DNA of 64,000 nucleotides from Apostichopus japonicus (Eukaryota; Echinodermata; Holothuroidea; Aspidochirotida; Stichopodidae): NCBI RefSeq assembly GCF_037975245.1, contig NC_092579.1, positions 29,475,666 to 29,539,665 of the forward strand, read 5' to 3'. Shown piece by piece: positions 47,251 to 59,109 of this stretch (position 1 is its first letter; each line of letters starts with the position of its first letter). The notes under the pieces were generated by a model. It saw only the letters and a program-made list of their open reading frames with translations, ran no database searches and was not told where the DNA came from. The position numbers and the translations under genes were made by a program.

Positions 47251-47647
47251 CTACACAAAAGGAAAAAAATATGTATCATTGTTGTCAGAGACAGAAATTT
47301 GCAGATCTTTGAACCAAAAGAATATCTTAAGCATGTTTCATATGGAACATTGCACCTTAATGACTTCATTGTCTGGTGGGATACAGAGTACTGTTATTTA
47401 TAGCGGCTTTGCATTGAAACAGGACAGAATACAGACATGTTAATGAGTTGGAAAGTTGTGATTCTTCAAAGTTGAAACGCTGTCACAAACTTATTTTATG
47501 CAATAGATCACATTACTAGGGATAAACTATGCATATTGTAAAACCAAAGAACCAACCGAATATGCACTTCGTATTTTTCAATGATAGAATGAAAACTCAA
47601 AATAAATATTCCTCTGCTAAATCTGTAAAAATATTGTGGATATCACG

Positions 47648-48496
47648 CAGGGACGTAGCCAGGGGGAGCAACTGCTCCCCCCTTTCAGTGTCGAAAAAAT
47701 GTTAAAATCTGTTGTTTTTTAGCATGGTAGTTTGTCAGTGCTCTTTTGATCTTGAATACTCGTCAGCTGTTAACTCGATTATAATCGTAGTAACATTCAG
47801 GCCTACTGATTCAGTACTTACTTAGTTTGGCAGATGTAATTAGCTAAATTTTAGCCTATTGCCTACAGTTGGCCACTGCGTAATAAAATACATATTGCCT
47901 ACCTAACCGCACCCAATGGAGTGTCACAAACCATATGCACAAACAACGTCGACAACGTTCGTTCTCATCCTTTCTATGATTCGTCTTAAGTTGTTGCACG
48001 AACAGCATATTATGAAGCTAAGCTAGCAATTATGAAGCTAAGCAAGCTAAGTGCGTACGTGATACGCACTTCCTATGAATAATTATTACACTGCTAATAC
48101 ACTGCGATAACGATATTTGTTTTTAGGCCACTGCACATCTGGCTATATTACAAAATATGAAAGTTTATATTGTTCATCAGTTAAGTTCGTCAAATGTATT
48201 AAAGTCCAGACATTGGACAATAAACAAGAATCATCCTACTGGAAAAATTGTAAAAGAGCGCTATGTTTGTCTTTCTGATATAATATGTAAAAGAACAAGT
48301 GAAAGAATACAAACAGGGAAAAAAAATTGCTGATAATATGATATCATATGAAAATGATGAAACTGGCAAAACATTGCACCTGATCGCATCTAAGGACCTT
48401 CAATTGTTCAAAAATATCTCAAAGGGGAGGGGGTGTGCCCCTCCCCCATATCAATCGCAAAAACTCCTCCCTTTCAAATTCCTGGCTACGTCGCTG
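47648..48496. mobile_element. hAT-like element, 849 bp
   Basis: Ends CAGGGACGTAGCCAGG and CCTGGCTACGTCGCTG. Flanks are ATATCACG (47640-47647) and GTATCACG (48497-48504), an 8-bp target duplication with one mismatch. G- and C-runs lie just inside the ends. No transposase frame. Confidence 0.85.
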
Positions 48497-48651
48497 GTAT
48501 CACGTATGAATTGTGCTGACATAAAATTGCTCACGGAAATTGCACCCATACAATAACAGAGCGACCTGCAACTTGTTTACCATCGAGGAACCTCAGAGAA
48601 ACGTTACAGCAGAAATCGGAATCTGCTTCAACAATAAAGGTCATTCTCACA

Positions 48652-49055
48652 CAGGGGGTTGAAGTCGGGGGCACATCCCCCACCCCCCGACACTTTTTTG
48701 TTTCCAAAATAGCAAATGCGCCCTACTGGCAAATAAAATATGCCCCTTTGATGAAGAACTGTCGTTTGGATATCTTAAGCTTTTGATAATTTTAATATTT
48801 TATTTTAATAATTTATTTTTTGTCTGTACATGCTATTTTTGAAATGGCATCCCATATCTTTTTGTAGCACTGTTAGCAATAAACAATCTCAATAAATAGT
48901 ATTGATAGCATACTAACACATCATATATATTTAAGTGATATGGCCGGTGTGCATCAGTTTATAGCATAACAAGTGGTGGTTTTGGAATGAGAAAGTGCCT
49001 GTCTGATGTTGTGCCCCCCCCCCACTCCCCAGTTTTGGGAGCTTCCTACCCCCTG
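48652..49055. mobile_element. hAT-like MITE, 404 bp, perfect 8-bp TSD
   Basis: Ends CAGGGGG and CCCCCTG, flanked by TTCTCACA at 48644-48651 and 49056-49063. G- and C-rich subterminal runs as in the other elements. Confidence 0.82.
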
Positions 49056-49064
49056 TTCTCACAT

Positions 49065-51095
49065 GTCGTGTTCCACAGACAAACTGTAGAAAATTTCAAC
49101 TTGCAAATCTGTTAGGTAGCCATAGGAAGTCTGAATAACAATTAAAAATTTGACTTTATCAAGCCTCCCTCGAGTGAAATTATTTCCCAAAATGACGGGA
49201 AAATTAAGATGAAAGACATTTGCTACTCACATGAAAGCGCATCATGGCCATGAATACAAAAAAAACTTGAAAAAATAATTTGTAGCTATGATGGCATGTA
49301 TGAAACTTTAAGTCGCACAAACCACTGAAGAAATTTCAGCCGCATCGAAAAGAAATGGCAGTCATTAATGTCAGTCACGCAAATACGGTGGCCGAAAGTT
49401 ACAGAATTTCGGAAGAATCGTTATAGCTGAGCTAAAACGCAGGAGAAATAGTTATTTGTCAACAATAAAACCCATGCCTCTAAGGGTGCTGTGTAATGAC
49501 ATATGCAACGTGTGAGTATTGACTGATAGTAGATTTTTCGTGGTAAACAATTTTTTTAGTGGAAATATTCTGCCTTTCATATCTTTATTGGAAAAGTATA
49601 TATGTTTATGGGAGATGGAGACTGAAACTTGCTTAAGTTAGGTCTAATGATTTCACTCACTGGACAAGTACAATTTACCGGTGGTTATTCCTATATAAAT
49701 ATATATACATATATATATATATATATATTAAAGAGGTTAAAAGTTAGGTTCTTCCAAGTACATACAACAGGCACTAAGGTTGGGTACAAGATGATGTTTG
49801 ACAAATCATGACGTCGAAACCATAAGGTTGAAGTCCGTGTCGCTCAGCCATTGATCACTCTTGAGTTCGCATCGTTTCTGCTCATAGTCCTTGCTGTTTT
49901 TAATATCGAAACCATCAAAGGCCTCTAGTCTAAGAGATAAAAAGCATCGGAGGTCCTCCTTTGGGATTTCTCTTTCTAGTACTCCTTTGAGAAGGAGTAT
50001 CCATTCTTTTTTAACTTTAACTGTCACTTAGTAGCGAAAGTTACAATACGAAGACACACCAAGGTTGCCATTTTTTTTCTGTGACGGAACCGCCAGAATT
50101 AGTGGCCAAATCCGGTGAAAAAACAAATCGCCAAAGTCGAATTAGCTGATATTTTATAGCCCCTGTGTATGGGTAGGAATTATGTGGGTTTGTAATTGAG
50201 GTTTCGAACATGAACAATTCAGGATTAAACATGGTAAAAGTGCAGTTTCTACCGACGCGTAGGCCCTGAGTCGGACTAGTAAACGACATGAAACGGGTGA
50301 AGTCAATGTTCTTATGGGAATTCAACAATTGTTAGCTACTATTTCTCTTAAATGTAGTGGCCATTAAACCCCCGGTCCCCACCCCACCCTGTTAAAAACG
50401 CCAGATTTGTCTTTTTTTGGGCGTTTAAAACATCAAAAAATGGTAACGCTGACACACACTGCATTATTTACTGTGCACTTCTCCAATGTTGGCTACATAC
50501 AAGCAAACGTTGCGTCATAAAAAAGTTGAGTGACGTCGCAATCGTGACGTCGTAGAAATTTAATGTACAAAGATCTCACGTCACAGAAAAAAATCTCAAA
50601 CCAGCCTACGTGACTAGGCACATTTAAGGGTGTTACTCTAATAGAAAAGAAATCCAATGCATAATCAAATTGCTCAATTCTGTTTACAATGTATAAACTT
50701 CAACCTTTACTACACAGTTAATGAGATGCGACTGTTAAATAGTCTAAATCATATTAAAATAACTACCCTTAAATTTAGTATCCTCTATACTGTTTGAGAG
50801 TTTTAATTGCAGGCATTGTTGTTATATATCAATATGTTTGGGAAAAAGCCATTAACATGCGTCGTCACTTTGTGGCAATAGAAATCACTGAATCGTTAAT
50901 TAAAACGTAATCATTGTTTTGTTTTTTTATAAAGGAATAGTAAAAACAGGGTCTATATTCACTACATACAATTAATCCAAATACTCTATGGCAATATATA
51001 TATATATATCCAGGAGTCAGCAGTGTATTAGCTGACAGAAACTCTGGTATGGTTACATCGAACTCCTGAACATTTCCGTAGTGTTGGTTATATTC
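49065..51095. other. Upstream region of the second intact family gene; two unrecognised minus-strand open frames
   Basis: Minus-strand frames at 49806-50027 (contains KEWILLLKGVLEREIPKEDL) and 50041-50328 have protein-like composition but no recognised domain or clear splice sites. Two TGACGTCG words (50531-50538 and 50545-50552) lie about 550 bp upstream of the copy B ATG, and a TA run is at 50993-51010, about 90 bp upstream. A regulatory role is inference only. Confidence 0.35.
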
Positions 51096-51101
51096 AACAA
51101 C

Positions 51102-52844
51102 ATGGAGGGTTCCACCGCAAACATTGTCAAATTAATGCTAATATTTTCACTTTGGCTGTTTGTCAAGGGCACTGGTGAACAGCGGTTCATCCCCAATCTT
51201 CGTAGCTTTTCAGCTCATTTATGGGGAGGAAGATTTCAGGTTGATAGGAAGATCCTGGAGGACTTGATTCGAGACCTCAGAGAGCAAGATGAAGTTTGCG
51301 GAGATGGTAAGTGAATCCAATGTTGCGTCTAAATGGACACAGAGAATGTTTAGTCAAAAATGTCATTTTTCAGAATGTTATATTTCTCGTGGTTTTATTG
51401 CTGAAATGAAGTCAGCTTTTCAAGCAAGATTTGTACGAAAATGACATGGGTTCCATGCCATAGCCTGACTGATGATCACTAATGCGATGTCTATGGTTAA
51501 TCCAGGTCGTGCACAATTGCTGCCTTAACAATCTTCTTAGTACCGCTCTGATGTTTCACAGACGCAATTAAACTGTGAATATTACTTGCATGACGTCAGG
51601 CTTCGTTAGGCAATGTAATGTGCCATGAATATTTCCTTCTTTGGGTAACGTTCGATTTTTGAAACTTATAATTGAAACATATACTTCATGACAAAAACCT
51701 ATATACATGTAGGAGGATCTGAAAATATACTCTTACCTTACTTCTTAATGATTTATTCACCAAAGGTTAATTAAGAAAATAAGAATGGCACAGCCTTAAA
51801 GTTAGTCTGCCCTAAATTATCCCACGCTATATTTGCTAGAAGTTTTCAAAAAGGACTTTCCTGGAGGTCTTAACTCTCCTAATTGTTCTCAGACATTTTT
51901 GAGGAACACACAAGATGACTGAATGTCCCAATGAGGGAAACTTTCTCAAGGTTGTTATAAAAATAGTTTAAGAATTTTGACCAAAGGTGACAATATTTAA
52001 ATATCTAGCACATTTGGGGCCATATAGCATTCCTTTAAGGGTAAAACAGTAGCTCACGATCATTTCTTCTGAAAATATTCCTCATCTTACAGAACTTGAT
52101 CTTCAACTCCCAACCTCTTGGCCGAACTCACCATATGATCGGAGACGCTTCGGGGAGATCGGTATATATTTTGGTGATGTCACGGAGGTTATACCTACTG
52201 TCGAACATACATATTGTCAGGCAGAAGATCACATAGAATCCTTCAGGCGTTTGGGTGTTGTTCTCTCAGTAGTTAGGTCTGATGCATTGTTGCCCACCAT
52301 GCTTCTCCTTGCTAGCATCACAGACAGCAAGAAAACGGTGCTGGATCCTTACTCGACCAGTCACAGAATGACGACATACATCGACAGTATTCAAGACTCC
52401 GGAAACGGAACTGTCACGTTCCGGAATGGAGATGACGTCATGGTAGTCCAAATTCAGGACGATCAGTCTTGTACCGAAAAGGAGCAAAACTTACTTGAGG
52501 AAAATTTCCCAGGATCGACTGACCCGAGTTCGCACATCGCTTTCTCCAGTTATCCAAACGTTTTTGACTGGGGATGTGACGATTTTGGGTCAAACTTCAG
52601 TTTCTGTGCAAAGCTCAAAGAGAGAGAGTGCGATCTGAATAGATTCAGCAATGATATCTGTGGTGTATACTCAACGACTGCTGTGAAAAGATGTCCCTCT
52701 TATATGGAGATTCAAGACGTGACTGGATTTTTCCGTGACATCATACCTTTGTCGATGACGGAATCTGAACCAATCAGAAGTATTGAAACTGAAAGTATTG
52801 ATGTTAGTCATGAAATAGGTTTATTGTTTCCTTGCTTTACTTAA
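51102..52844 (+). CDS. Secreted cysteine-rich protein, unrecognised family, intact copy B (two exons)
   Basis: Exons 51102-51306 and 52093-52844 give 318 residues. The ATG at 51102 is chosen over an in-frame upstream GTG. The N-terminus has a signal-peptide-like core IVKLMLIFSLWLFVKG, followed by WGGRFQVDRKILEDLI and VCGDG. The intron (786 nt) has donor G|GTAAGT and acceptor CATCTTACAG, phase 1. Exon 2 is 752 nt, the same length as in copy A, with PTSWPNSPYD, TVTFRNGDDVM, FDWGCD, SFC, REC, DICGVY, KRCPS and a C-terminal FPCFT. Nine Cys are shared with copy A, and the NGT and NFS sequons are kept. The segment between FGEI and PTMLL is highly diverged from copy A, whereas TMLLLASITDS to GDDVM is nearly identical. 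AATAAA is at 53157-53162. Function unknown. Confidence 0.85.
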
Positions 52845-52849
52845 ATGTA

Positions 52850-53605
52850 ATGTATATTATGTGGTTGTGGGTAGAGTATACACTATCCAGAATATCTCTT
52901 ACTTATATCAGGGACGTTGACGTTTTTCTATAATTTATTATTAAACAATAACAAACGGGAGATTCCACTTTATGGTAACCCAACGAAGAACTAGGTCAGT
53001 GGTACTGGTGCGGGAATTTGAGCACAAAGATGCTTAGAGTTACCCCTGACAAATGCACCTACAATATTTGTTTATTAGGTCTACTCACTGAACGTAAAGA
53101 CGTTCCATTCATTTTGTGACCTTGCAATGTTCCACTGAACCTGGTGTCTGTCTCATAATAAATACAGTTAGTCAGTTACAGTAGTCTGCCATTATCTCTA
53201 CCTTTGTATCTCAATAATTCAGAGATTGAAGAGCTCCCAATTCCCCACAAAGTACCATGTTTACTATGTTAGACACCCTAATTTAGGGTTCCATTAAAAG
53301 TATACATTCTTTTCCTTAGAGCAAACCAGTATGATAACACGCCAATACATGTTTCTACTTCATAAATCAGATCTTATCTCCTTCCATATTTTTGGTTCTG
53401 TTTTCTGTTTGTATTTATTTGAATACTTACAACTTCTTAACATTTTCTCTCTTTACAAACATTTGCTGGCCTCATAACCGAGGATTGTAACTGCTCTGGT
53501 TACCAAAATGAAAGCTAATACTGCAGTAGTACTTTGGCAGTGGTCAGGAAATATTTCCAGAGAGCTATAGAGAGTTCCCTTGCAATGAAAACTGGAAAAC
53601 GAAAA
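52850..53605. other. 3' flank of copy B
   Basis: Contains the AATAAA at 53157-53162. No further exon seen. Confidence 0.5.
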
Positions 53606-53610
53606 AGTTT

Positions 53611-54205
53611 AGTGGTTACGATACCTGTAGTGGTTACTTATACCTATAGTGGTTACGATACCTATAATAGTTACTTATACCTATAGTGATTACAATACCT
53701 ATAGTGGTTACTAAACCTATAGTGGATACTTATACCTATAGTGGTTACTTATACCTATAGTGATTACGATACCTTTAGTGGTTATGATACCTATAGTGAT
53801 TACAATACCTATAGTGGTTACTAAACCTATAGTGGATACTTATACCTATAGTGGTGACGATACCTATAGTGGTTTCTTATACCTATAGTGGTTACTTATA
53901 CCTATAGTGATTACGATACCTTTAGTGGTTATGATACCTATAGTGATTACGATACCTATAGTGGTTACTTATACGTATAGTGGTTACGATACATATAGTG
54001 GTTACTTATACCTATAGTGGTTACGATACCTATAGTGGTTACGTTACCTATAGTGGTTACGATACCTATAGTAATTACGATACCTATAGTGGTTACTTAT
54101 ACCTATAGTGGTTACTTATACCTATTGTGATTATGATACCTATAGTGGTTTCTTATACCTATATAGTAATTACCATACCTATAGTGACTACGATACCTAT
54201 ACGAT
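53611..54205. repeat. 18-19 bp minisatellite
   Basis: About 30 units of GATACCTATAGTGGTTAC (18 bp) intermixed with a 19-bp form beginning TTATACC. The unit contains CTATAG, a palindrome. Alternation of the 18- and 19-bp forms is irregular. Stops occur in all frames, so it is not coding. Confidence 0.95.
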
Positions 54206-54214
54206 ACAATAGTG

Positions 54215-55830
54215 TGTAAGCCATACACGGTAATATACATGAACTTGTACACACCAAAATGAAGAGGCTTATCTATTGACTAATATAAAGAAGGTACCAG
54301 GAATCAGTTATCCATGTTGACAAAGCATCAAGTATTTAATTAATTCACTGGTAAGGATTTTACAGTATAGAATTTTTATTCCAATTCCTAATGTTACCGT
54401 AGACTGAGAGCCTACAAGACATTGTATACATGCACAGAGGGAAATATTTTGACAACCTTCAAGTTATCTGGATAAATCACAAAACAAATGGCCAATTGGA
54501 GGCCAACTGAGATAACCTTTTGACCCCTTGAGCCAATTTTTTCACCATTAGAGATAAACTGTTGTCCCCTTGAAGTTCAGAGGATGATACTGGCTAACTG
54601 GCCACAAAGCAACACTACATATCAACTTTCCTTGAACTTTCCTGGATGACTGTATGTTCTCATGAATATTAATGAAGTCAAAGTTGTTGCAAAAAGCATA
54701 TATACTTTGTAGTTACATCACCATACCAAGTATGAATTAAATCGGACACAGTACTGTTGAAGATATATTGACATTTTAAGAATTTTATGTTAAGCCCGGC
54801 CCGCTCATTAATATTCATGCACAGGAATCACAAACAATTGAGCACATCTACACATCACGGGGCATTTACCTACCAAGAATAAACCTTTCTAACATGTTTG
54901 CGTCACTCAATGTCACAAAAAAACCCATGAAGTCATGTCTCGGTCTGAGTTTGACACAGGATATTGAGACAGACGACAACTTGTCATCAGGTTATTGAAA
55001 ACAACCTTTTTTTTTCTTTTTTGGGGGCAAATAAAAGAACCAATATGACAATTGTGAAATTTAAAATGAAAATGGTATTTGTAGTGAAAACTAACGTTTG
55101 TCACCCGGGTGGGGTGAGGTGAGGAAGGGGGTGAGTATGGGGGTGGGGTGGGGTGGCTTGAGGCGTTCAATCGAATCATATTTATAGGAATCAATAGTAT
55201 AGATTAGCCTATGCTTGCATTTAGACCTATTTAAAGGCTTAATTTTATTTGTTTATTTTATTTGTTTTTATATATTTAAGGAATTTCAAGTCTCTAAATA
55301 TGCCTCAGAATGCACAATTTGACGTAAAAACTATTCCATATTTTTCTTTGGGGGAGGGGAGACCTATACCCATTTATAGGACACAATCAGAATGACTATA
55401 TATTTGGCAATATGTTTTTATCAACTATATTTTTTGTTGTTGTAGTGTTTAATGCTGTATATGTCTGTGTTAAACAACAATTTCCTATATAGAATCAGTA
55501 GCGTGGACTCCATCAAGTTTCTTTTCTCTGATTCTATGCAACACGTATAGTCTGACCTCGCATGGTATGTATAACTCTCAAATCCTAGAAATACCTATTG
55601 AAATAATTATGATAAGTTCCCATCTAATATTTAACTTTTTAGGGAATACTGAGTTAACTTAAGCAAATCAATAGACACCAATAGTGACGCAGAGATATAA
55701 TTACCATCTTATACAGCTGTCATTAATTATTAGTATCTATGAATTTAATTACGCTTGACTTGTACTTGGTTCAAACAAAAGTGAAGGATGAATACCTACA
55801 ATACAAAACCTTATTTATGGATTTTTAGCA
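54215..55830. other. No gene seen
   Basis: AT-rich spacer with a GGGGTG-rich patch near 55108-55156. A minus-strand open frame at 54913-55194 is unrecognised. Confidence 0.5.
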
Positions 55831-55835
55831 GTATC

Positions 55836-57640
55836 ATGGTGAGACGTTATGAGAACAAGCTTAGGTTAGCCACAGTGTTTTCTCTTGCGATGATTGCTTG
55901 TGGTCTAGAAAAAACGAAAAAAATAGTACAATCCTAATTCTTCTTCGTTTTGCCTCTTCTGGGAGGGGAGGAAATTTCAAATTGACAGAAAGATTCTGGA
56001 GGATTTTAATTTGAAGGCCCAAAAGCACAAGATGAAATTTGCGGCAATAGTAAGCCAAAGTTTAAGCTATAAACAAACAATTAATCAATACAAAATTATT
56101 GGGCAAGTTGACAACGTATAGAAGTGTAAATATTAATGTGAGTGGAAAGTAACATTGAATTCATAGACAATGGGGCTCTCCACTCACGCCCAAACCAACA
56201 GAGGACGCAGTTGTATTGGTCCTATCTAGTTCTGTGAAACTTCACAATAAGCTGCAATCTTTGCAGGCAGATAATAATGGTATCGTGATTTAATCGCTAC
56301 CAGTGTATACAAGTTTGTTCACAAATATTGAAGAAGAGATCTTTTGAAAGCAGATTTTTGAGGTATCCAGTCAAACTAATTGTTTTAAAGTGCCATAACT
56401 AGTGTTTTCTGAAACGCTTACTTTTGTCCGTCCAAGTAAGTCGAGTCCGGTGTCACATGTTCTCATGCTTGTGAGAGCGATTACACGATGGTGTGACATA
56501 TATGCAAAGATTCCTAAATATGACAGATTTTGCGTGCATTTAGGACTCACATGACTGCGTCCTCTGCCTCTGTTAAAACACTTGCATTGGTTCATGATGA
56601 AGTAAGAGCAATAGTTTATAATTGTGAATATTGTGATCATATCACACCAGAGTTTATGACCAATATTACCATAACTGTTGAAGTATGAGTTATCATAATC
56701 ATATCTGTTATTGTTTCGCTGCTTCTATGTACACGAATGATACACAAAGCAATTAAGGTGTCTTTGAGAAGAATCTGTAGGAATAACTCAAACTAATTTT
56801 GGTTTTAAGTTATTAAATGTAATTCTCTTTCGTACTAATATTGTTTCTCAAAGACATTAAAAATCTCCCAATATAGTTAGAGAAAGTCAGCAATTTAATT
56901 TAGGAAAAGCAGGGATGATTTCAGAGTCACCAGCTGCTGTCGTTACTAGGCCTACAACTTTGATTAAGCAAATGGTGTCATTCACTGTTTGAAAAAAAAA
57001 TATCTTCTTTACTGAGCAAACTAGGTGACGTTTAAATATACCTAGTGTTTCACCTGCAGCTTCAAGCTGTCTTACCAAACTCGCCGTAGAACTCAACTAT
57101 CCCTGACGAGATGACTGTGTACCTAGTTCAAATTACTGCCAAGCTTCTGACTGAAACTAACAACTGTGAGGACAACAAATCAAATGGAGCCATTCCAGGT
57201 GCTGGCTGCCACCTTGGCGCCAAGTTGAACTACTGCGCAGTAGTTAGGAATAGTTCCGACTTACCATTATCTACCACGCTTACCTTTACCAGCATTACAA
57301 ATAGCACAAAAACATGTGTCAACCCCATAGTAAACCGGCCAATGGTGGAAACAAATTCCAACTTCGACCGATGCAATTTCGCACATTTTTACCTCCAATT
57401 ATCCAGATACATTTGACTGGGGGTTGTGGCAGTATGAATTGTCAACTTTAGCTATTGTACAATGCTGAGAGAGAACCAAATTGATCTAGCTAGAATAGGT
57501 AATGATATTTGTAATCTTATTGCAACTACTTACGTCCATTGTTGTCCCTGCAGACTCAGAAAAAGGACCAATCACAAGCATTGAAATCGCAGAAAGTTTC
57601 GCTGTTCACTATGACGCAGGATATCGTAATTTGAGCTGCT
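55836..57640 (+). pseudogene. Broken copy of the secreted Cys-rich family, both exons recognisable
   Basis: Exon 1 starts with ATG at 55836 and a signal-like stretch (LATVFSLAMIACGLE). Its frame then breaks before the WGGRFQ-equivalent (GGAGGAAATTTCAAATTGA). The donor region reads ATA|GTAAGC near 56050. Exon 2 begins after CACCTGCAG near 57059. It keeps LPNSP, MTVYLVQIT, SITNSTKT, the SYC, DICN and CCP segments and ITSIE, with stops, frameshifts and a deletion covering the TVTFRNGDDVM core. The intron is about 1 kb. Same orientation as copy B, 3 kb downstream of it. Confidence 0.82.
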
Positions 57641-57644
57641 TTCT

Positions 57645-58425
57645 CGTAGTCGATCTAGTCGTGCTACAATATGCTGTTTAATGAGGCTGCAATTGTCCAA
57701 AGCCACTATTAAAGGAAAATACCAGTAAATACCATTTGAAATAATAATTTGAATAATAATAATAATAACAACAACAGCAATAATAATTATAATTACAACA
57801 ATAACAGAAAAAGAGAAAAACGGTGGTGCAAAATCACTCTAGAAGTATTTAATATACTCAGGGATATACCTCTTTCATGATATAACAGCATATAACACAA
57901 GGGGAGAGTTGGACGGGTGCTGTTGGGAGGGTAAAGTTGGTGCACTACAAAAACTCTGGTATTAATATTAACACCAACTGTGTTAAATTTGTATTTTTCT
58001 TATTAAACACAGAGATTGCATAGCTTTTTGACCAATAGAATTGCCATGTGAACGTAAATTAATTAGGAAGGACTTGTTTGACTTTTCTGTTGATCCGTCA
58101 TCATAACTTGTGACTTCTGTATTCCAAAAATGTAATGTCATTAGAGGTAACTCTCTACCTGATAATAAATATGACAATACTAGTGTAATATCATATTGGA
58201 CCACCCACACCTTTAAAAAGATCATGCATCACATCCAGAGAAAAGTTATAAAGAATACGGACAGATGCACAACTATTTAAAATTGAGCCCCTTTTTACAC
58301 CTTGAACATGAACAGTTTGAAGTTGTTATGGCTGTTGCACATGCAAATTATGCAAATTGTGGGAATCTTTGTCTCTCATTTGCATGTTTTTTTTTGGGGC
58401 TGTAAAGTAGTTGTGCATCTTCACG
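57645..58425. other. No gene seen
   Basis: An AAT/AAC microsatellite near 57742-57800, otherwise unique-looking AT-rich DNA. Confidence 0.5.
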
Positions 58426-58430
58426 ACTGG

Positions 58431-58676
58431 TCAAACAAAGGCGGTGATAATGACTTGCTGAAGAGCTCTCCACAAAATTGAATAATGAGTTTGCACCGAG
58501 ATTGTCAGCACTAAACTGAGTAATAATTCATTTTTTTTGTAATGTCCACTTGGAAGTAGAATACCATGTTCAGCCAGGTAAGTTATATCTTTCACTTTGT
58601 GTTTGAGAATTTGATCAAACCCATATTTCTTAATAAATTTGGTGTGACAAAAGGCAGCACAGTGAATGTTATTCAA
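58431..58676 (-). other. Candidate exon, unidentified minus-strand gene
   Basis: Acceptor-like TTAATTCTAG precedes an open frame of about 80 codons containing HCAAFCHTKFIKKYGFDQIL. The Cys and His spacing hints at a metal-binding segment. It ends at a TGA. It may belong with the candidates at 58924-59104 and 59876-59974 on the same strand. Family not recognised. Confidence 0.35.
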
Positions 58677-58923
58677 GCTAGAATTAAACCTTGGAGGTAG
58701 ATTTTGTTTTTAAACAAAATAAAATGCACCTATTTTTGTGAATATATGTTTTCTATCCAAAAGGATTCACTGTCTCAAAGTCATCATAGACGAAAATGCA
58801 GCTGAATAGCGTTGCTATCTTGTTGAAAGATATAGGGGTTTGCTGAAATTTGCTAAAATTACAGCCTTGCTATACTTGGGGCAAATACTGCTGATCTTTA
58901 AGGAGCTGCTAGCAGTGCTATGT

Positions 58924-59104
58924 TCACCTAAATCCTCCTTGCACACTACATTTAACACCAACATTATCAAACCTTTTCAAACTGAATGAGAGAGTCCACT
59001 GCTTTAATCCCTGGCAAATTTGACACTCCAGCTTGTACGTCCATGGTTTGCAGGTGTTAACAGACAGAGCACTAGCAGTATGGTAGTGGTCTCTGTGTCC
59101 CAGC
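58924..59104 (-). other. Candidate exon, unidentified minus-strand gene
   Basis: A good acceptor (CATTTTACTTTCTTAG) precedes a frame GHRDHYHTASALSVNTCKPW, then TYKLECQICQGLKQW, to TGA at 58924-58926. The CQIC pair and the aromatic residues look protein-like. No known domain named. Confidence 0.35.
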
Positions 59105-59109
59105 CTAAG

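Noticed and set aside
18334-52844. Assignment of the secreted family to ependymin-related proteins
   Set aside because: Ependymin-related proteins are also secreted, about 200 residues with conserved Cys and expanded in some echinoderms, but their motifs and Cys spacing as I know them do not match.
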